Assembly: GCA_037013685.1 (NCBI GenBank)
Contig: CM072899.1
Location: forward strand, 9,280,479 to 9,344,478
Direction: 5' to 3'
Length of the DNA: 64,000 bases
Origin: Acridotheres tristis
Taxonomy: Eukaryota > Chordata > Aves > Passeriformes > Sturnidae
Shown one piece after another: positions 45,085 through 58,820 of the stretch. How positions within the stretch are numbered: the first letter of the stretch is position 1; each line of letters begins with the position of its first letter. The notes under the pieces are model-generated. The model ran no database searches. It was not told the DNA's origin and saw only the letters and a program-made list of their open reading frames with translations. A program made the translations under genes and the position numbers.

Positions 45085-45445
45085 GCTGATATTGCTATTC
45101 CTTTGTCAGCAAATCTCACAAGTCCTTTTAGAGAAAGATCAAGTCTTCTCTCAATTGTCTTTTCAATAAGCTGAGTAAGTTGAGCTCCTTTAAACCTCAC
45201 ATCATGAGGCTTATTTTCCAGTCCCTGGATCATTTCTGCAGCTGTCCTTTGAATTCTCTCCAAACACACTGGCATTCTTGTTGAAGCATGGAAACCAAAA
45301 TTCAATTCCAGTATCAGTCTCAACATTGCTGTGTTTATAAGATTACTTATTTTGCTTCACATTCCTTTCCCCCACTTTTTTTTTCTCCTCCTCAATATGC
45401 CCAAGAATCACATTAACCCTTTTAAATAAAATAATGGCCCAAGTA
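45085..45445 (-). mobile_element. Ancient CR1-like LINE fragment
   Basis: In antisense the stretch follows the CR1 3' region: CCTGGATCATTTCTGCAGCT, GTCCTTTGAATTCTCTCCAA, then AATATGCCCAAGAATCACAT and TTAACCC. Read on the minus strand it keeps an open frame of about 88 codons, but divergence from typical avian CR1 is high. Confidence 0.55.
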
Positions 45446-45939
45446 CAATGTAGAGGCAACAAGCTGGAAAGACCTTAAAGCCCTCTGAGCTACTGTTTTC
45501 CAAAATGCCGTTTCACAATTTATAGGTGGGTCTGCAATTTTGCTAACAAATGCATCACCTTGCAACTGGATGGATTCACATCTTTTGTTGAAATATGACA
45601 GAACAACTCAGAGATCCCTAAATATGTTTTACTATCCAACTAGCAACTCTCTAGTGATCAAGAATCATCAAATCGTTTATGCTATCCAGATAAAAAGAAT
45701 CTAAAGAACAGTGAATTTAAATCTGATTTCATCTCACAACCCTCTATAAAGCTAGGTGTGTCCTTGCCAAGTTCCAGTCTCAGATATTTCAGGTCTCCAC
45801 TGTTAATGCAATTTCTCCAGCAAAAACATTTCCAGTATCAGAGTACAGCCTTCTTCCTCCTCCTATCTTTTGCCCTCTCCACCTAAAACAGGCATGTCCC
45901 CCCACACCTCCTACACCCAGTCAAACTTGCACTCAATCA

Positions 45940-46130
45940 CTGAATAATCCAGATTTGAAAGGACCCCTGAAGGTTAAACTCACTGAAACACTGTCTCCTT
46001 CCCCCCAAAGCAGGGCCAACTTGGATCAGTTGCTCAGGGCATTGCTCATTTCTTCTCCAGGGCCACTAAGTCTTTGCATTACAATGTATCTGAAGGCCAA
46101 AAATAATCTCCTGATGATCTGACTTTACAC
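45940..46130 (-). mobile_element. CR1 LINE 3' fragment, minus orientation
   Basis: The plus strand reads CAATCACTGAATAATCCAGA, TTTGAAAGGACCCCTGAAGG, AGCAGGGCCAACTTGGATCA and GTTGCTCAGGGCATTGC, the complement of the CR1 3' end. Confidence 0.75.
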
Positions 46131-49100
46131 CTAACAAAGACTGGAAAATTTCACCTAGTCATTTTTACACTTGGCATTGCATCTTACATGAGAGCTAGGC
46201 CACGTTTGTCAAGCACAGCCTGAAAAACAATACATGGATTTACCACAAAAATCATGCAATGCATTGCAGCCTTGAGGTCCCCAAGCAGCATCAACCCAGG
46301 CCATTAAGTCTTCACAGTGAGCACTGTGTATTTGTATTTCTTATAAAAAAGTGGAGAACTTTTTTTTTTTAAGAACTAAAACTACATCAAACACTTTCTC
46401 AGAAGCCTTTGAAGAATGTTTCCAACTACCCAAGTGAAACTCAGCTACAAGTACCCCTCCTAAGTAGACCTTCCCCTGCATACATATGTGACTGAAGATG
46501 CCAGCTTCCCCAGTTTCATGAAATATGTATTAATGGGAAATGTATTGATAGAATTTTAAATGTCATCTTCCATGTCCACTATCATAAGATTTATCAGAAC
46601 CTCTCTTTAGCAATACATTTATTTAACAACACACTCACAACATGGGTTTTCTTGACTACCTAAACAAGGCCGTCCATCATCCCTTACTAGCACAGAGTAT
46701 CTCTCAACTCACACATGCCAGTTCCTACAAAGCTTACAAGTTCCTGCTTGTCACTAAGAAAAATCTCCCCCACCCCTCCAAAACCTCCATAATTATATAA
46801 ACAAAGGACTTATGTGGAAATACATTTATCCATATAAAAGCATTTCATAATAGTGAAGTTATCACCCTTTCCTTGAAGAACAGCTAAGTGAAATTCAAGT
46901 GACTAAGAACAGGGCTTCATGTAATGTAACAGCATGAACTACTACACTGAAATTAGACATTAGCAAAGGTCCTGTGATCTCCTCACCTTACATTCTTTCT
47001 CAAACATCAATTTTTGGCCCTGTCAGAGATGAACAAAATCTTCAATCTGATTCAAGAGTCAACCTTGTTCTCACGTTACGTTCTCTGCTCTCCTGTCTGG
47101 AATTATTAGTGCTGTATTCCTTGCCAATAGCAAGGAATCTCTTTAAGCTTCAAAAAAATGTGGAACAGAATAAAATAAAAAAAATCCCATCACATGAGTA
47201 AATGAGGCTTGACAGTATGATGGATGCTGCAGGTTCACAAGTATGAAGGTACTCCGAAGATGATGGCTCACGCCTGTTACAGCTTCACATTTTCATATGA
47301 GCATAAAAGGCTTGCCGCATTCAGGAGGGAGATGCTCAACTATTTAGATTGGACACATTTTATATAAGACTGAAGATGACTAAGTCACAGCTGGACAGAT
47401 TATGTTCTAGAAACAAGCTATGCATTCCTCCCTGTACCTTAAACAACAGCACTTCCTCATCTGCATCTTTTCTCCTTTCTCTTTCAAACACAAGATGCTG
47501 AATTCTCACAAGAAAAAGAAACAGCCAGAAAATATTCAGGGCAATGTGCTTTAACTGAAAGGAATTTCACATGCACCACTCATCATAGGGCTAATTTGAT
47601 TTTGTCATTATGGAAAAACTGAGAACTATCGAGACCTCAGCTGGGTAACAGTTGGATAGGAGAATGATCTCAACACAGAAGGAAAACAGTACAGACAGGA
47701 ATTATCTTCCTGAATAATGCAGATAGATTTTGTGCATACTAGACATCCAAACACAGTTTGCCAAAGTACTCTGAAGGCCCCTTTACATGGCTTATCAGTC
47801 CTGTGGCTACAAATCAGTAGCAGCATTGTTCATAACCCAAACTACCTTGGAGCATTACAAAGCTAGTGAAAACAGGCAGGGAAAACACCCTGGCTCATAC
47901 TACCATGCTTCCCTATTATCAACTCATACAGATATTTTCACCTGTATCCACTATTTAATGCACTCCCCACCACACCTACTAACAGCAGTATTAAAACACT
48001 CACAGCTTTTACTGAAAGGAACTGAAGATCTATAGAGAAGGAACACAACACTACAGAACATGGACGTGTAAGCAGAGATGATGACTGGCGTGGGTGAGAG
48101 AGCCACCTCAAACTGCAATTCGCACCCACTAGACCAGAAGCCAAAAAAACACCCAAACCAAACACGTTGTATCTCCACACCACCTAAGATATCCTATGTG
48201 AGCCTATTCCTTTTTGGTGCCTTAATATTTTTATCAGAAAAATCAAAATACCACTCCTGAGATGTCACATAACAGTGTTTCTAGACATGAAAGCCAGGGC
48301 TAGATCTAGCTTTAAGCAGAACAGGAGTAGGGACACATCACCTTGCCAGCATTTCATCTTGAACTTTCAGGGGGCAAAAAGCACCTGAAAAAAAATTCAG
48401 TCACTGGCCATTTCACACGTTTCATTCCTGGTCAGTAAGGACCCACACACGCATACTTGGAGAGAAGGGGCAGACTCCAAAAATCAGCGATGACCAGTGT
48501 AACTGCAGATTTTAACCTAAGCTAAATCATACCTTTTCAGTACTAACAAAATTTCATAGAACATCCCATTGTTCAAGATTAATTTCTACATTTTAAACTA
48601 GTACCATTTCAGTAACAACCATTTCTCAACAACTTCATCAAAAAGTTTCCATCATTTTTTAAGTATGTGTCAAGGCCACTTTTTTCCTCCTTCACAACCT
48701 TCCCTTCATGTAAAACTGAAAATTTTAAAATTCCTTTCAAGTACTGCCCCAGCCCAGTGACTCTCATGGGAACAGACTGCTTCACTATTACTCAGAAAAA
48801 GGAATGACGCCTAAACTCTGACAGTGGAAGAACAACAGAAAGCTACAAACTTTGCTTACAAGAACAGCCTGCTCCCCCCATCCATCTCTGGTGTGCAACA
48901 CTGTTAAAAAAAAGAAAAATAATTTTTCAAACAAATAATTTCACTGAGAGGATCTTGGTTATACTTTCATATAGTTCTGCAAAAACCACAGAACTTATAT
49001 CAACATTTGGACATCCCATTTCATTCTCCCTGAGATCCTCTTTCCATGTGTGATTCAACAAATTTCTGCTGACCAGTTTCAAGCTGACAGTCCCAAGCTG

Positions 49101-52100
49101 CACACAAGAGAGGCTTAACTAATGACTGCAGGTTTCAATGTATAGTCTCACTTTTAGAAGATGCCAGTGCTTTATTCTTTATTAATTTATTTCTGCTGTC
49201 TGTGCATGTAAGACTTAGAAATGCGGAGCAGGAAACAGGAACTGTGACACATCAATTTCAACTCTTACGTTGTTCCATGGCAGCTTGTAGGGAAAGTCTT
49301 TTTTTAGTTTGTGAGTTTTTTATCTTACAAATTCTGTACCTGAACATTTCATAAAGCATACGTTGAACCTGCAGTGGCCAAGAGAACCCACTAGAGATCA
49401 AACCTGGGTTGTCAGATGCAAACACTTCTGTGCTCAGCTTCTTGACTTTGAGTGACCCACACCATACTGCAAGTGTTTCAGGAGCTAAGCTGGGAAGGTA
49501 AAAAGCACCACTCCTAGCAGCACTAATGATGATTTCCATAGGCGTGAAAAGAATGCCAACAGCCTGGGACTTGGGCATCCAAATGCCTCCCACCTCAGGC
49601 AGAACATATAAGAAACAGCCCCTCCAAACAGTCCCACTGCAGGGTAGAGTTAAGGTATTTCCTTTTAGTATCTCACAAGTCACAGCTTTAACCTCAGCAG
49701 AGATCTTCCTACTGATAAGTGACTTATCTAAAGAGACAGATTTGGGATGCCATACCCCAAAATGCAACGTCCTAGTGTAACTTCCCACCTCCTGCCCAGC
49801 CACTGTCACAGATAAGATGTGTTCCAACCCTGAGTCCTTATCCTGGGGCATGGGTGGGGAGCAGACACAAGCGTTCAGATGGAGTTCTCAGAGCTCTCTG
49901 TACACATCACCCCAGTGCTCACCTGGCCATTCAGCTGCCACACTGCAAAAAGTCAGAACAATCTCTGTTGGCTGCAAGGATAAGACAGCACATACACTCT
50001 GCTTGGTTCCTTTATGGCAGTGATTGATTTGGGGCTATTTGCAAATGTTTTCATTAAATAAAAGGTTACCCTTGCAACAGATGAGATTTCTTGCTTATGA
50101 GACATACTGCTCACACCCATCATGAATTTTTTTTGCACAGTAATACGTGTTTAGAGATGTCATGACATGCTAACATTTAAATACCTTTATTCAAACAAAA
50201 CAGCCGAAATGCTGCCTCAAGTTCTGTTAGACCAAATAGTCTCACTAGGTACGAGACAAAGCCTCAGCTCGCAGACAGAGCAGCACACAACAGGATCTGC
50301 AGTGCACAGACAATTGCTTTATTTCAAACTTGCTATAACCAAGTTTTCCATATTAAAGAAATAGGATTGAAGTTTTTGCTGCACTGGCCTTGGCTGAATT
50401 ACATTTTTGTGTTGCTCCAGTCATACTATATATATTTTCAGTGAAGTTATATGGAATTCATGCCATTATCTTTTTTATCCATTTGACAGTGTATCTTCAG
50501 TAATTTGTAATTTTCTGCACACCTTGGTATTTCATTACCCATAACAACTGGCAATATAAAACACATCCTAATCCGTAGGTTAAAAAAAGATAAGAAACAC
50601 TGTGTGGTGCATTTACTTACACAGATTAGTAATATTTTTATACTAATTAACTTTTTGCCATCTTCCAAAATGAGCCACCACTCCACCTTTCAGCTGTACT
50701 GACTTTCTGCAAAAGTATACCTACAAGATTTTACTGTTTTGAAACAGTTAAGCACCAAGCTTAGGCTATAACACTTCTCCTCCATCACAGATCAAACCTA
50801 CATTAAAACTCACATCTGACCAGTTCTCAGACAAACAAGAACAGATGAATGCAAGACAACATCACCAAAAGCAGACAACTAAGGGTTTGTCTAAATAAAG
50901 CACTCCACACACAGTGATCAAGGGCACAAAACTCACAGACTGGCACAGGTTTGTCAGCATGCAGTGGATGGTGGCTCACTCTCCTTTCAGAGGAGTGTGA
51001 AGTTACAGGGGACAGTCTGAGCTGGCCGCACTGGGTGCGGCACCGAAAGGCGGAGACCCTGTTCCCCTTCTCCGGTCCCCACCACATCCTCTGCACTTCC
51101 ACCCATATGCTCTCCCCTATTTATTTTGTGAGGGCTCTGGATGCCTGACAAATCTCTCAGTGAGCCAGTTCAGTTCACTATCTTGGCAAAAAAATAATCC
51201 AGCAAAACCCAAAACATAAAATAACCCTAACACAGCTTTCTGCTGGGTTAGCAAGCTGGAGGAGTTCAGAAAAGGAATCCAGCAGGAACCAGAGCTGGCA
51301 AACAAAAAAGGCAGAACTCCCCGTTGGGTGAGAGAGCAAGGGGGAACAAAACTTCCCCCATTCAGCAGCAGAGCAGTTGGATATGCTCAGCTGTCTCGTG
51401 TAACTTCACCCGGAGTAACCTCGCTCGCAGGGTGCAGTTCTGCAATAGTTTCAAGCTGACTTCAGCTGGCACGGCTTCAGCGCAGCCTCTCCATCCCTCC
51501 CTGCACTGGTGCTAACCTGACCCCACAGTCAAGCAGTTCCGGCAGAAGCCAGCAGAAAACTCTTCCTTTCAAAAATGAAATGCAGTTGTTTTCTGAATAG
51601 TAATCTTCCTAAATAGTTGACTACTGGGGCAGGTATGGGCCAGAACAGAGGCAAAAGTGACATTGGGAAGAACAGGGCTGCCAGTCTGAACTGCCACAGA
51701 ACACTACTGTGCACCAAAAACCTGCACAAAGCTGTACAAGGAATATACTGTGCGCCATAAACACACATTCCAGTTTAACACGCAAATTTCCATATACAAG
51801 CAAACTCTGAGGTGGAAATTAGAAGAACTGCACAACAAAGTGAGTTTGTGACAAGCTCAAAACCTGACTTTCACCCTGCAAGTATCCTTGTTCCCTCTTA
51901 ACTTCCAGGCCATCTTGAACCCCAGCATCCTTAAGTTTATAAAACTGCAAGAGAACTTTGAACCAGCAAGCCAGTCTCCTTTACAGTCAAACAGAGCCTA
52001 CTTAATCAAGCAGTCATCCTTTCTTCAAAGGTTCACTTTAGATGTATTTATACAGGAAGCTTCCAGATCTTTGCTGTAGTGAAAGTTAATCTACAGCCAC

Positions 52101-54800
52101 ATTACTGAAAGCATTCTCGTAACATTTTAAGTTACTCCAATTCAGTGCCACTGAAACACAGCAGAAAATGTTTTAGTGTTTTTAGTTAAAGGCCACACAA
52201 ATGCAAAAGGCTTGTGAACTCTTCCAAGTATCTATAAATTGATAGTGCAGCTCAGGTTGAGGCATGCTATTTTAAGGGCTCCATGTTGAACCCCCAGGGC
52301 ACTTCAGTTTCCCAAATCACTGGTTCTCAAACTTTTCCCAGTGCACTCCTTCCTGCCTACAAGCAAGGATACGTTCTCACCTCCTCACTCTCTCCCATAA
52401 AAACAGTTGAGAATTGCTCCTTGGCAGCAGTTTCCACACCAGCATCCTGCAGGGGTTCCAGTCCTAAAATCTGACTTAAAGCATTCCCAGAAAGATGTAA
52501 TTTGGGCAGAGGCAGCGCTGGGAAACACGACCACACTGAAAAATATGCCTCTGTTCCCATTCTCTGCACTACTTGGAGCTGCGATGAGAAGTTTCAGTCT
52601 TCCTGGTCCCATCCTTTCACTTGCTATAACCTCTGCACCTCCCATATTCTGCACCCAGAAGCAAGAAGCGACCTTCTGTCCTACAGGGTGAGCAATACTG
52701 TCTTATGTGGGCTCCCTCATCCAAACATGACCATCAACATAATCCTCAAAAATTCTCTGCCACTTATTTTCATGATTCAAAGTCATGCAAAACCAAGAGG
52801 CCACATAATCTGACGCCAACGAACTAAAACTCCAAGCTGCATCCTCTTTTTTTCTTTTTTTTTTTTTTCCTTTACTGAATCAGTAGCAGCAGGCATGTTC
52901 TGTTAAAAAGTTTGGTGGCAGGGTCTCACACGCCTTCCCTATCAACAAGCTGCATTTCAAACTGCTTGCTTTAAAGTCAAGAAAGAAAAAAAGTATCAGA
53001 AAGAACTTCAAACTGTCTTCCAGGTTGCTGGCACAGTCACTGAAAACATCTTGTCCTGTAAATCAGCAAGGCTGCAGAAGAAAATCCTTGTATGAGTTCT
53101 GTGAGGACAACAGGAATAGGCCTGAGTCACTAAATGAGCAGCTACCAAATCCAGACAATATCTTCTTGTCAATGTGTATGATTGTAATTGTAATCATGCT
53201 CTAAATATGAACACATCAAAAGCACCGTGACCTTTCTACTATGAAATTACTTTGAAATATTTTAGGGCATTTTGGTTTTACAGCTAACTCACATTCTGCC
53301 TCAAAAAGCTGCTTGTAAGTGGAAAAAAAACAAAACAAAACAAAAAACGAGGCATGCTTAGAACAGGATGAAAACAGAAAAGTTTGCTGCCTTGAAAACT
53401 AGATATATCTGAGTGTTTGGGATACCTCTCCTTTGCTAAACTTAGCCCTTCTGTGACCCTCAGGGAGGAATGCAAGACCTGTCTACGTTATCAAGTTTAT
53501 AAGGATTACACTTTAGCATAAACAACAGATCATTTCTGAACTTCACTCTAAAAGTCAAATTCCTGGCCATTTCTCAATGCCACTCTTCTACGTTCCTCTC
53601 TCTTCATCCCCCCTTTTTCTTCATGTTTGGTGAATGTGGGACTATTAGATTCCTGACCACAAAAGAAATTACTTCTCCCGCTCACTAAAAGCCTGCCACT
53701 CAAACTGCTGACAAATCCTCCCACATTTTTCCACCTTTAAGTCTGAGTACATCAGAACACTTTGCTGAATATTTCCCATATTGCTCATTAAAGTAATTGG
53801 GGTTTGTGCATGTTTGGCAGGAGGAAAATAAAACTCACCAAGAAATACTTTCTTTCTCAAATATATTATCTAAAATATAGTTTGTTTGTTCTACTTGTTT
53901 CAGCATTTAAACTAGATTTAAGGGTCAGAATGGTGCAGTTTTACAATTTAAACAACCATGTTGATGCTCCTATATGACTTGTGGCAACAAAAACTAGCTT
54001 TAAGACTATTATTTGTTGAAGGTTTCTTTTTTTGGGCTACAGCTTTTCAAGTTCAGACTCATTGGTTGAAGTGAGGGAAAAATCCCTTTAGCTATTTTTG
54101 TTACAGGAAAATACTACTTCACCACTGGCTCGGGTGGAGGGGAAGGGGGATGATGAACCAGAACCTCCTGATTTGTCCTGTAGATCATCCTTCAAGACAA
54201 AGAGCATCTTTGCTAATTATAGAAAAAAAAAATTTAAACTAGGAGCAGTTGAAAAACTGTTTCTCAGCATGCTCAGTGGGCATTAGCTGCGATTTCAGCA
54301 GCTTAGCAAGTCCCACCCCTGCGTGAGCTCAGCGGGGAGGCCTGGAGCACTGCACATTCTCCCTGCTCAGCAGGGACAGGGGCTGCAGCTCGGCTGATTT
54401 GCTACAGGAATACTGGAAAATTGCCACCAATATAGCAAATCCTGTGGAAAAAAAAACAAAACAAAACAACAAACCAACCCTAACCAAGATCCCCCAAGCA
54501 ACTTCAATAAGGAATTAAAAGGAAAAAGTGGAAAAAATCTCAGCTCCCACTGTTTCAAAATGCTCAACTCTTGCTGCATTATGGTCTGAGGCTTTTTCCA
54601 TGATCAAAATAAGCAAAAGGTTTAGGTTAAGCCAGATTTATACAAACTGGTCCCTAACAATGCAAGTGCAAACTTACTGTGCACTAACTCTTGCCACACG
54701 TCAGTCATGGGAACCAAAGACTGGCTGTAGAATCTGTAACAGCTCTAATATCCATAGCCATTTTTCTTTAAATTTGGAAGAGGGGAAAAAAAACTAAATA
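46131..54800. other. Intronic AT-rich DNA, no feature recognised
   Basis: The longest open frame is 197 codons on the minus strand (49258-49851), without recognisable domains or splice context. The rest is non-coding with only simple A- or T-rich runs (for example about 52846-52870, 53320-53346 and 54444-54470). Confidence 0.6.
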
Positions 54801-54830
54801 GACAAGTAAAACACAACAAAATCTTTATTT
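54800..54830 (-). terminator. Polyadenylation-like site inside the SETD5 5' intron
   Basis: On the minus strand AATAAA (54829-54824) is followed within 30 nt by a GU-rich stretch (TTTTGTTGTGTTTTACTTGT). That is a well-formed cleavage/polyadenylation signal. The AT-rich 800 bp before it could be a 3'UTR of an intronically terminated transcript or of an unrecognised noncoding gene. No poly-T tract lies beside it on the plus strand, so it is not an obvious retrocopy. Confidence 0.35.
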
Positions 54831-55715
54831 TACAATCAAATAGCAGTTTAAGTTTTATAGGGGCAACTGATACTTAACAGTGCACACACTACACACTTAA
54901 GCAGGTTTAACATTTCAACTCAAGCACTGCTACTACATTTTGTACACATAAAGAACACTTTGCCTATTGCAATCCTTCTCATACACTACACACAACACAG
55001 CATTTCATTGGCAAAATTTCAGAGTTACACACACAAGCAGCACCAGAGTAAAAACACAAATGTGCTTTTGTAATACAGCAATAATGTCATGAAAACAATG
55101 ATTTTTGAATTTTCAAACCTCTGAACAGGCATTATGTTTGTTTTAATATTGCCAGAATAGATAGAAACATTTTTATCTCATTATATCATTCAGCACAAGT
55201 TTGTAAAAGTCTGATCATCCAAAATGGGAGAATGCATACACAGGACAGATGAACAAATTACCTACGTGTCTAAGACATCACACATTTAGTTCTCCCATGC
55301 ACACTTTACACTGGAACGTTGAATTAAAAATATCTTTTTTTCCTTCAAGGAACATCTGGAAAATTTAAATCAATGATTGCTGGTTGGGCTTTCCTCCTCC
55401 AGAAAAAAACAGCATAACTTTTGCATGTTCTGAGATTCCAGTTCAATGTCATCCCTTTCCTGAGTGTTTTCAACTTTGACCTATTAGTTTTAAAATAAAA
55501 TCTCACGGTAACTGAGGTTCTTTCTAAAAAGTGATTTAAATATACCTGGGATTTCATCACCCCACCTTGCAGTAGGGAAATATCAGACAACATTAGCTAA
55601 GGAATATTACTTTCAGGTCACTTGGGATTTGACAGTAAAATGAAGAGCCAGGGCCTTGTCAAAGCAGTGCCAGTTATCCAACAGAATGTGAGGCAATGGA
55701 CCAATTCCCCATTAT

Positions 55716-55759
55716 AACCTACAGAGAGACTGTAAACAACCTACAGAGAGACTGTAAAC
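55716..55759. repeat. Perfect 22-bp tandem duplication
   Basis: Two identical, adjacent copies of a 22-bp unit beginning AACCTACAGAGAGAC. Likely replication slippage. Confidence 0.9.
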
Positions 55760-58606
55760 AAAGACTAAGGGGCCATGAAGATCACTTTCTGTATTTCATT
55801 AAAACAAGGAGCAGTTTTCATACTGACAAAATTCAGAGTTCAGTACTAGTGTCATGTCACTCCAGGTTAGGCAGCAGAGGACACCTCCAGCCCCAGAGTC
55901 TGATGTGTTTTAGGAGGGTTAAAAGTTGTTCACCTTATGAGGCAATTTGTGTGCTACAGATCCTCAAATATAAAAGCTACCCAGAGTTTGGCATCTACCA
56001 TACAATTGCTGCCAGTCAAGCGGATTTAAGGGCATATTTTAATCTCTCTCACATTATTCTGGTCCTGGAATTTTTTGCTTCGAGCTCATAGTAATTCTGA
56101 GTTGGATAACTCAGGCCAGGGCAAGGGGCTCCCCATGATAGGTGTTAGTTTACAAAGATGGCAGTGTTTTCTAATACTAATGTATTCCCATTCTGCATAC
56201 CTCAACTAACAGTTTCATCTCTAACAAACACACTGGAATATGCTGATAGCTCCAACTCGACAGCACAATATCATACAGACAGGGGCAAGTGCCAAATGGT
56301 TAGTTAAGCAGATAAGAAAGGCACTCATTCTTCCTTTAAAAAAAAAAAAAAGGAAGCTATTGCAGTCAGGCAGACAGAGTGTGGATGGGAGCTGGCAGAT
56401 TCCACAATACAGAGTCACGTCAAAAATGGCCTCCTGCAAACTGTTCCTTCAAGCATTTGAGTCAATCGAAAGGGAGGAATCCTTCCCATTATCCACAGGA
56501 GTTTTATCTCCCTATTTCACAGCAGAGCAACATTTCCTGTACATTTTGACATACAAGCATGCAAGAAGCTCAAAGAATAAACTGTACTCTGCAGCAGAGG
56601 AAAAACCCTCTCCCCACTTTCTGTTTCAAGTCCTAAAGTTGAGTCGGGACTTTATTTTGACAGTTCCCAGGTCTGTGAATGGAAAATCCCTCCTCAGCAC
56701 TAGCAGGCTGGTGTCTGCTGCACACACCCACTGCACACAGCAGAAATTCCAGTCAATAAGGCAAGTGGGGCCCAGGCGCTGGAAGGGGAGGAAGGAGACA
56801 TACAAACAATAAGAAAAGCATCTGGCTCTGTTACTGGCTGGGAAGGAGACTGGAGTTCAAAAAAGACACAACTGCAGCCTTCACTTCACAGGAAGATCAT
56901 ATGAATTCTTGCTGCCCTACTTTTCACACAGACCAAAATATGTGGAAAGGGTAACTTAGGGCTTCCAACACACGCTTTAATGTAATTCCATTAACTCAAG
57001 AACAGTAATAAAACCCACCTTGGACATTTTTGTCCCACAGGACCAAAATATACCCCTGCTCCTGATTTAGGCCTGTGGAAACGGCCCAAAAAGTAAAGTC
57101 CTTTGCTGAACTGAGCCAGCCATCCCTCTACCACCACACTAATGGAGGCTGCTCTGCTGTCCTTCCCTGGAGATAGCAGCCAAGTCTAGTGAAGCTTCTC
57201 TCATAGCAACCAGAGCTCCAGAGCCAACAGCAGCTGCTGTCACTGCCTTCAACGCTTACCCACAGGATCCAGAGCACAGCAACACCCTCCTCCCTGCACC
57301 TCTATAGCAAAAAAACCCCAAAAAACCTGAATGCTAGCAACAAGATGACTTCCTGGGTCAACCACAAGAAGCAGAAAAAAAGAAATCCTAGTATTTCCTA
57401 TATAAGTGAAAAGAGGAATCTCTGATTATTGAAAAAATTAAGAAATTCCTTTTTTGGATTTAGATTCCGGCAGCAACATCCAGTCAGGGTGGGGGCAACT
57501 GCCTGAAATCTGTAATGTACCAGCACACCATCAGACACCAACATCAAGTTCCTCCCTCACCCAAGGAGAGGGATTCGCCCCCACCGTAGTCCCAACGCTC
57601 TCATTACATCATGGCCCGAGCCCGCAGCAGCCACAGGAGTCCTGCAGCACCCCGTCACCTCTCCAGCCCCGCAGAACACCCTCTTCCCCACCAGCAGCAC
57701 ACCCAGGATCTCAGCTGGTGTCAGAGGAACACGAGGACACGGCCGGGAAGGGGCTGCGAACCCCCCCCCCTCACTGCTACACCCATTTCCCCGCTTCCAC
57801 AGGGCCACACGCGGCCTCGCCTCTTTCCCTCCCCCGGGACGGCGAGACACTGCCCGGCGCCGCTTCCCCACCCGGCCCGGCGCTGAACTCCGGTCACCGG
57901 CACCCAAGGACGAGCCGCCGGTCGACAGTGACCTTGCCGGTGCCGTCGAGGGTCGGAGCGGGGCCGAGGCGCGGGCAACGCGGCGGGGAACCCCCCCCGG
58001 CGGCAGCGGTGGCCGCGGTGACGGGCGAGGAAGTGCGGGAGGATCCGCGCTGCAGCCGCCGGCGCCGGGAGCGGGGGTTACGGAGGAAGGCGCCGCACGG
58101 GCATCATGAGAAAGCAGAAAATGCAGGTCAAACACCGCCTCCCCTGAGGCCTGGAGGGGCCGGCGGTTCGGAGCGGGCAGCCACGGCCCGGAGGCTGCCC
58201 CGAGCCGGACAACGACTCCCGCGGCCCCTCGGGACAATGCAGAGACACGGGGGCGCGGAGAAGGCCGGGCTGCAGCGGGGCTTCCCCGGCGCTCGCCTTC
58301 ACCGACAAAGCCCCGCGGCCGCTCCAGCCTCAACTCCGGCCCTGGCATTGCACCGGCCACCAGCGTCCCGAGCCCGCGCACCGCCGGGCCCGCCATGATG
58401 CCCGCACACCGCGCCGGACCGGGTCAGCTCGGGCCGGGCCTCCGGGAGCATGGTGGGGCGCTGCCGACCGGGCTGCCAAGGCAGCGCAGAGCAGAGCGTC
58501 AGACCGCGGGCCGCGCCAGTTGCCCCCGCAGCCGTCCACCCAGCCACCCGCCCCAGCGTTCCCTCCCGCCGCCGGGTACGGCCGGTTCCCGCCTGCCCGC
58601 GCCTAC

Positions 58607-58820
58607 CTGGCCGGCCCGTTCTCCGGGCCCCTGCGCGGCACCAGGCCCGGCTCGGCGCCACGGCGTGTCCCGGGCAGCCGGCGAGAGCGAGCGCTCGGCC
58701 GCGGCGGCCCCTCCCCCGGCGGCGGCGGCAGCTTCTCCCCGGGCCGGGCGGAAACGGCACTGGGTACACGGGGATCCCCGGCGCCGGCGCCAGGGGCGCC
58801 CCGGGCACGCCCACGCCGCT
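58607..58820 (-). other. SETD5: Proposed noncoding first exon of SETD5
   Basis: CCGGCCAG|GTAGGCG at 58607/58606 is a good minus-strand donor inside the CpG island, downstream of the CCAAT cluster. The upper limit (start site) is only estimated. Alternative donors in the island (for example near 58286) are poorer. Confidence 0.45.

Larger units (their letters stand above)
32860..58606 (-). other. SETD5: Long SETD5 5' intron
   Basis: About 25.7 kb between the start-codon exon and the proposed noncoding first exon in the CpG island. It is mostly AT-rich and free of convincing coding exons. Its individual features are listed separately. That the whole interval is one intron is an inference; further noncoding exons could be hidden in it. 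Confidence 0.6.
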
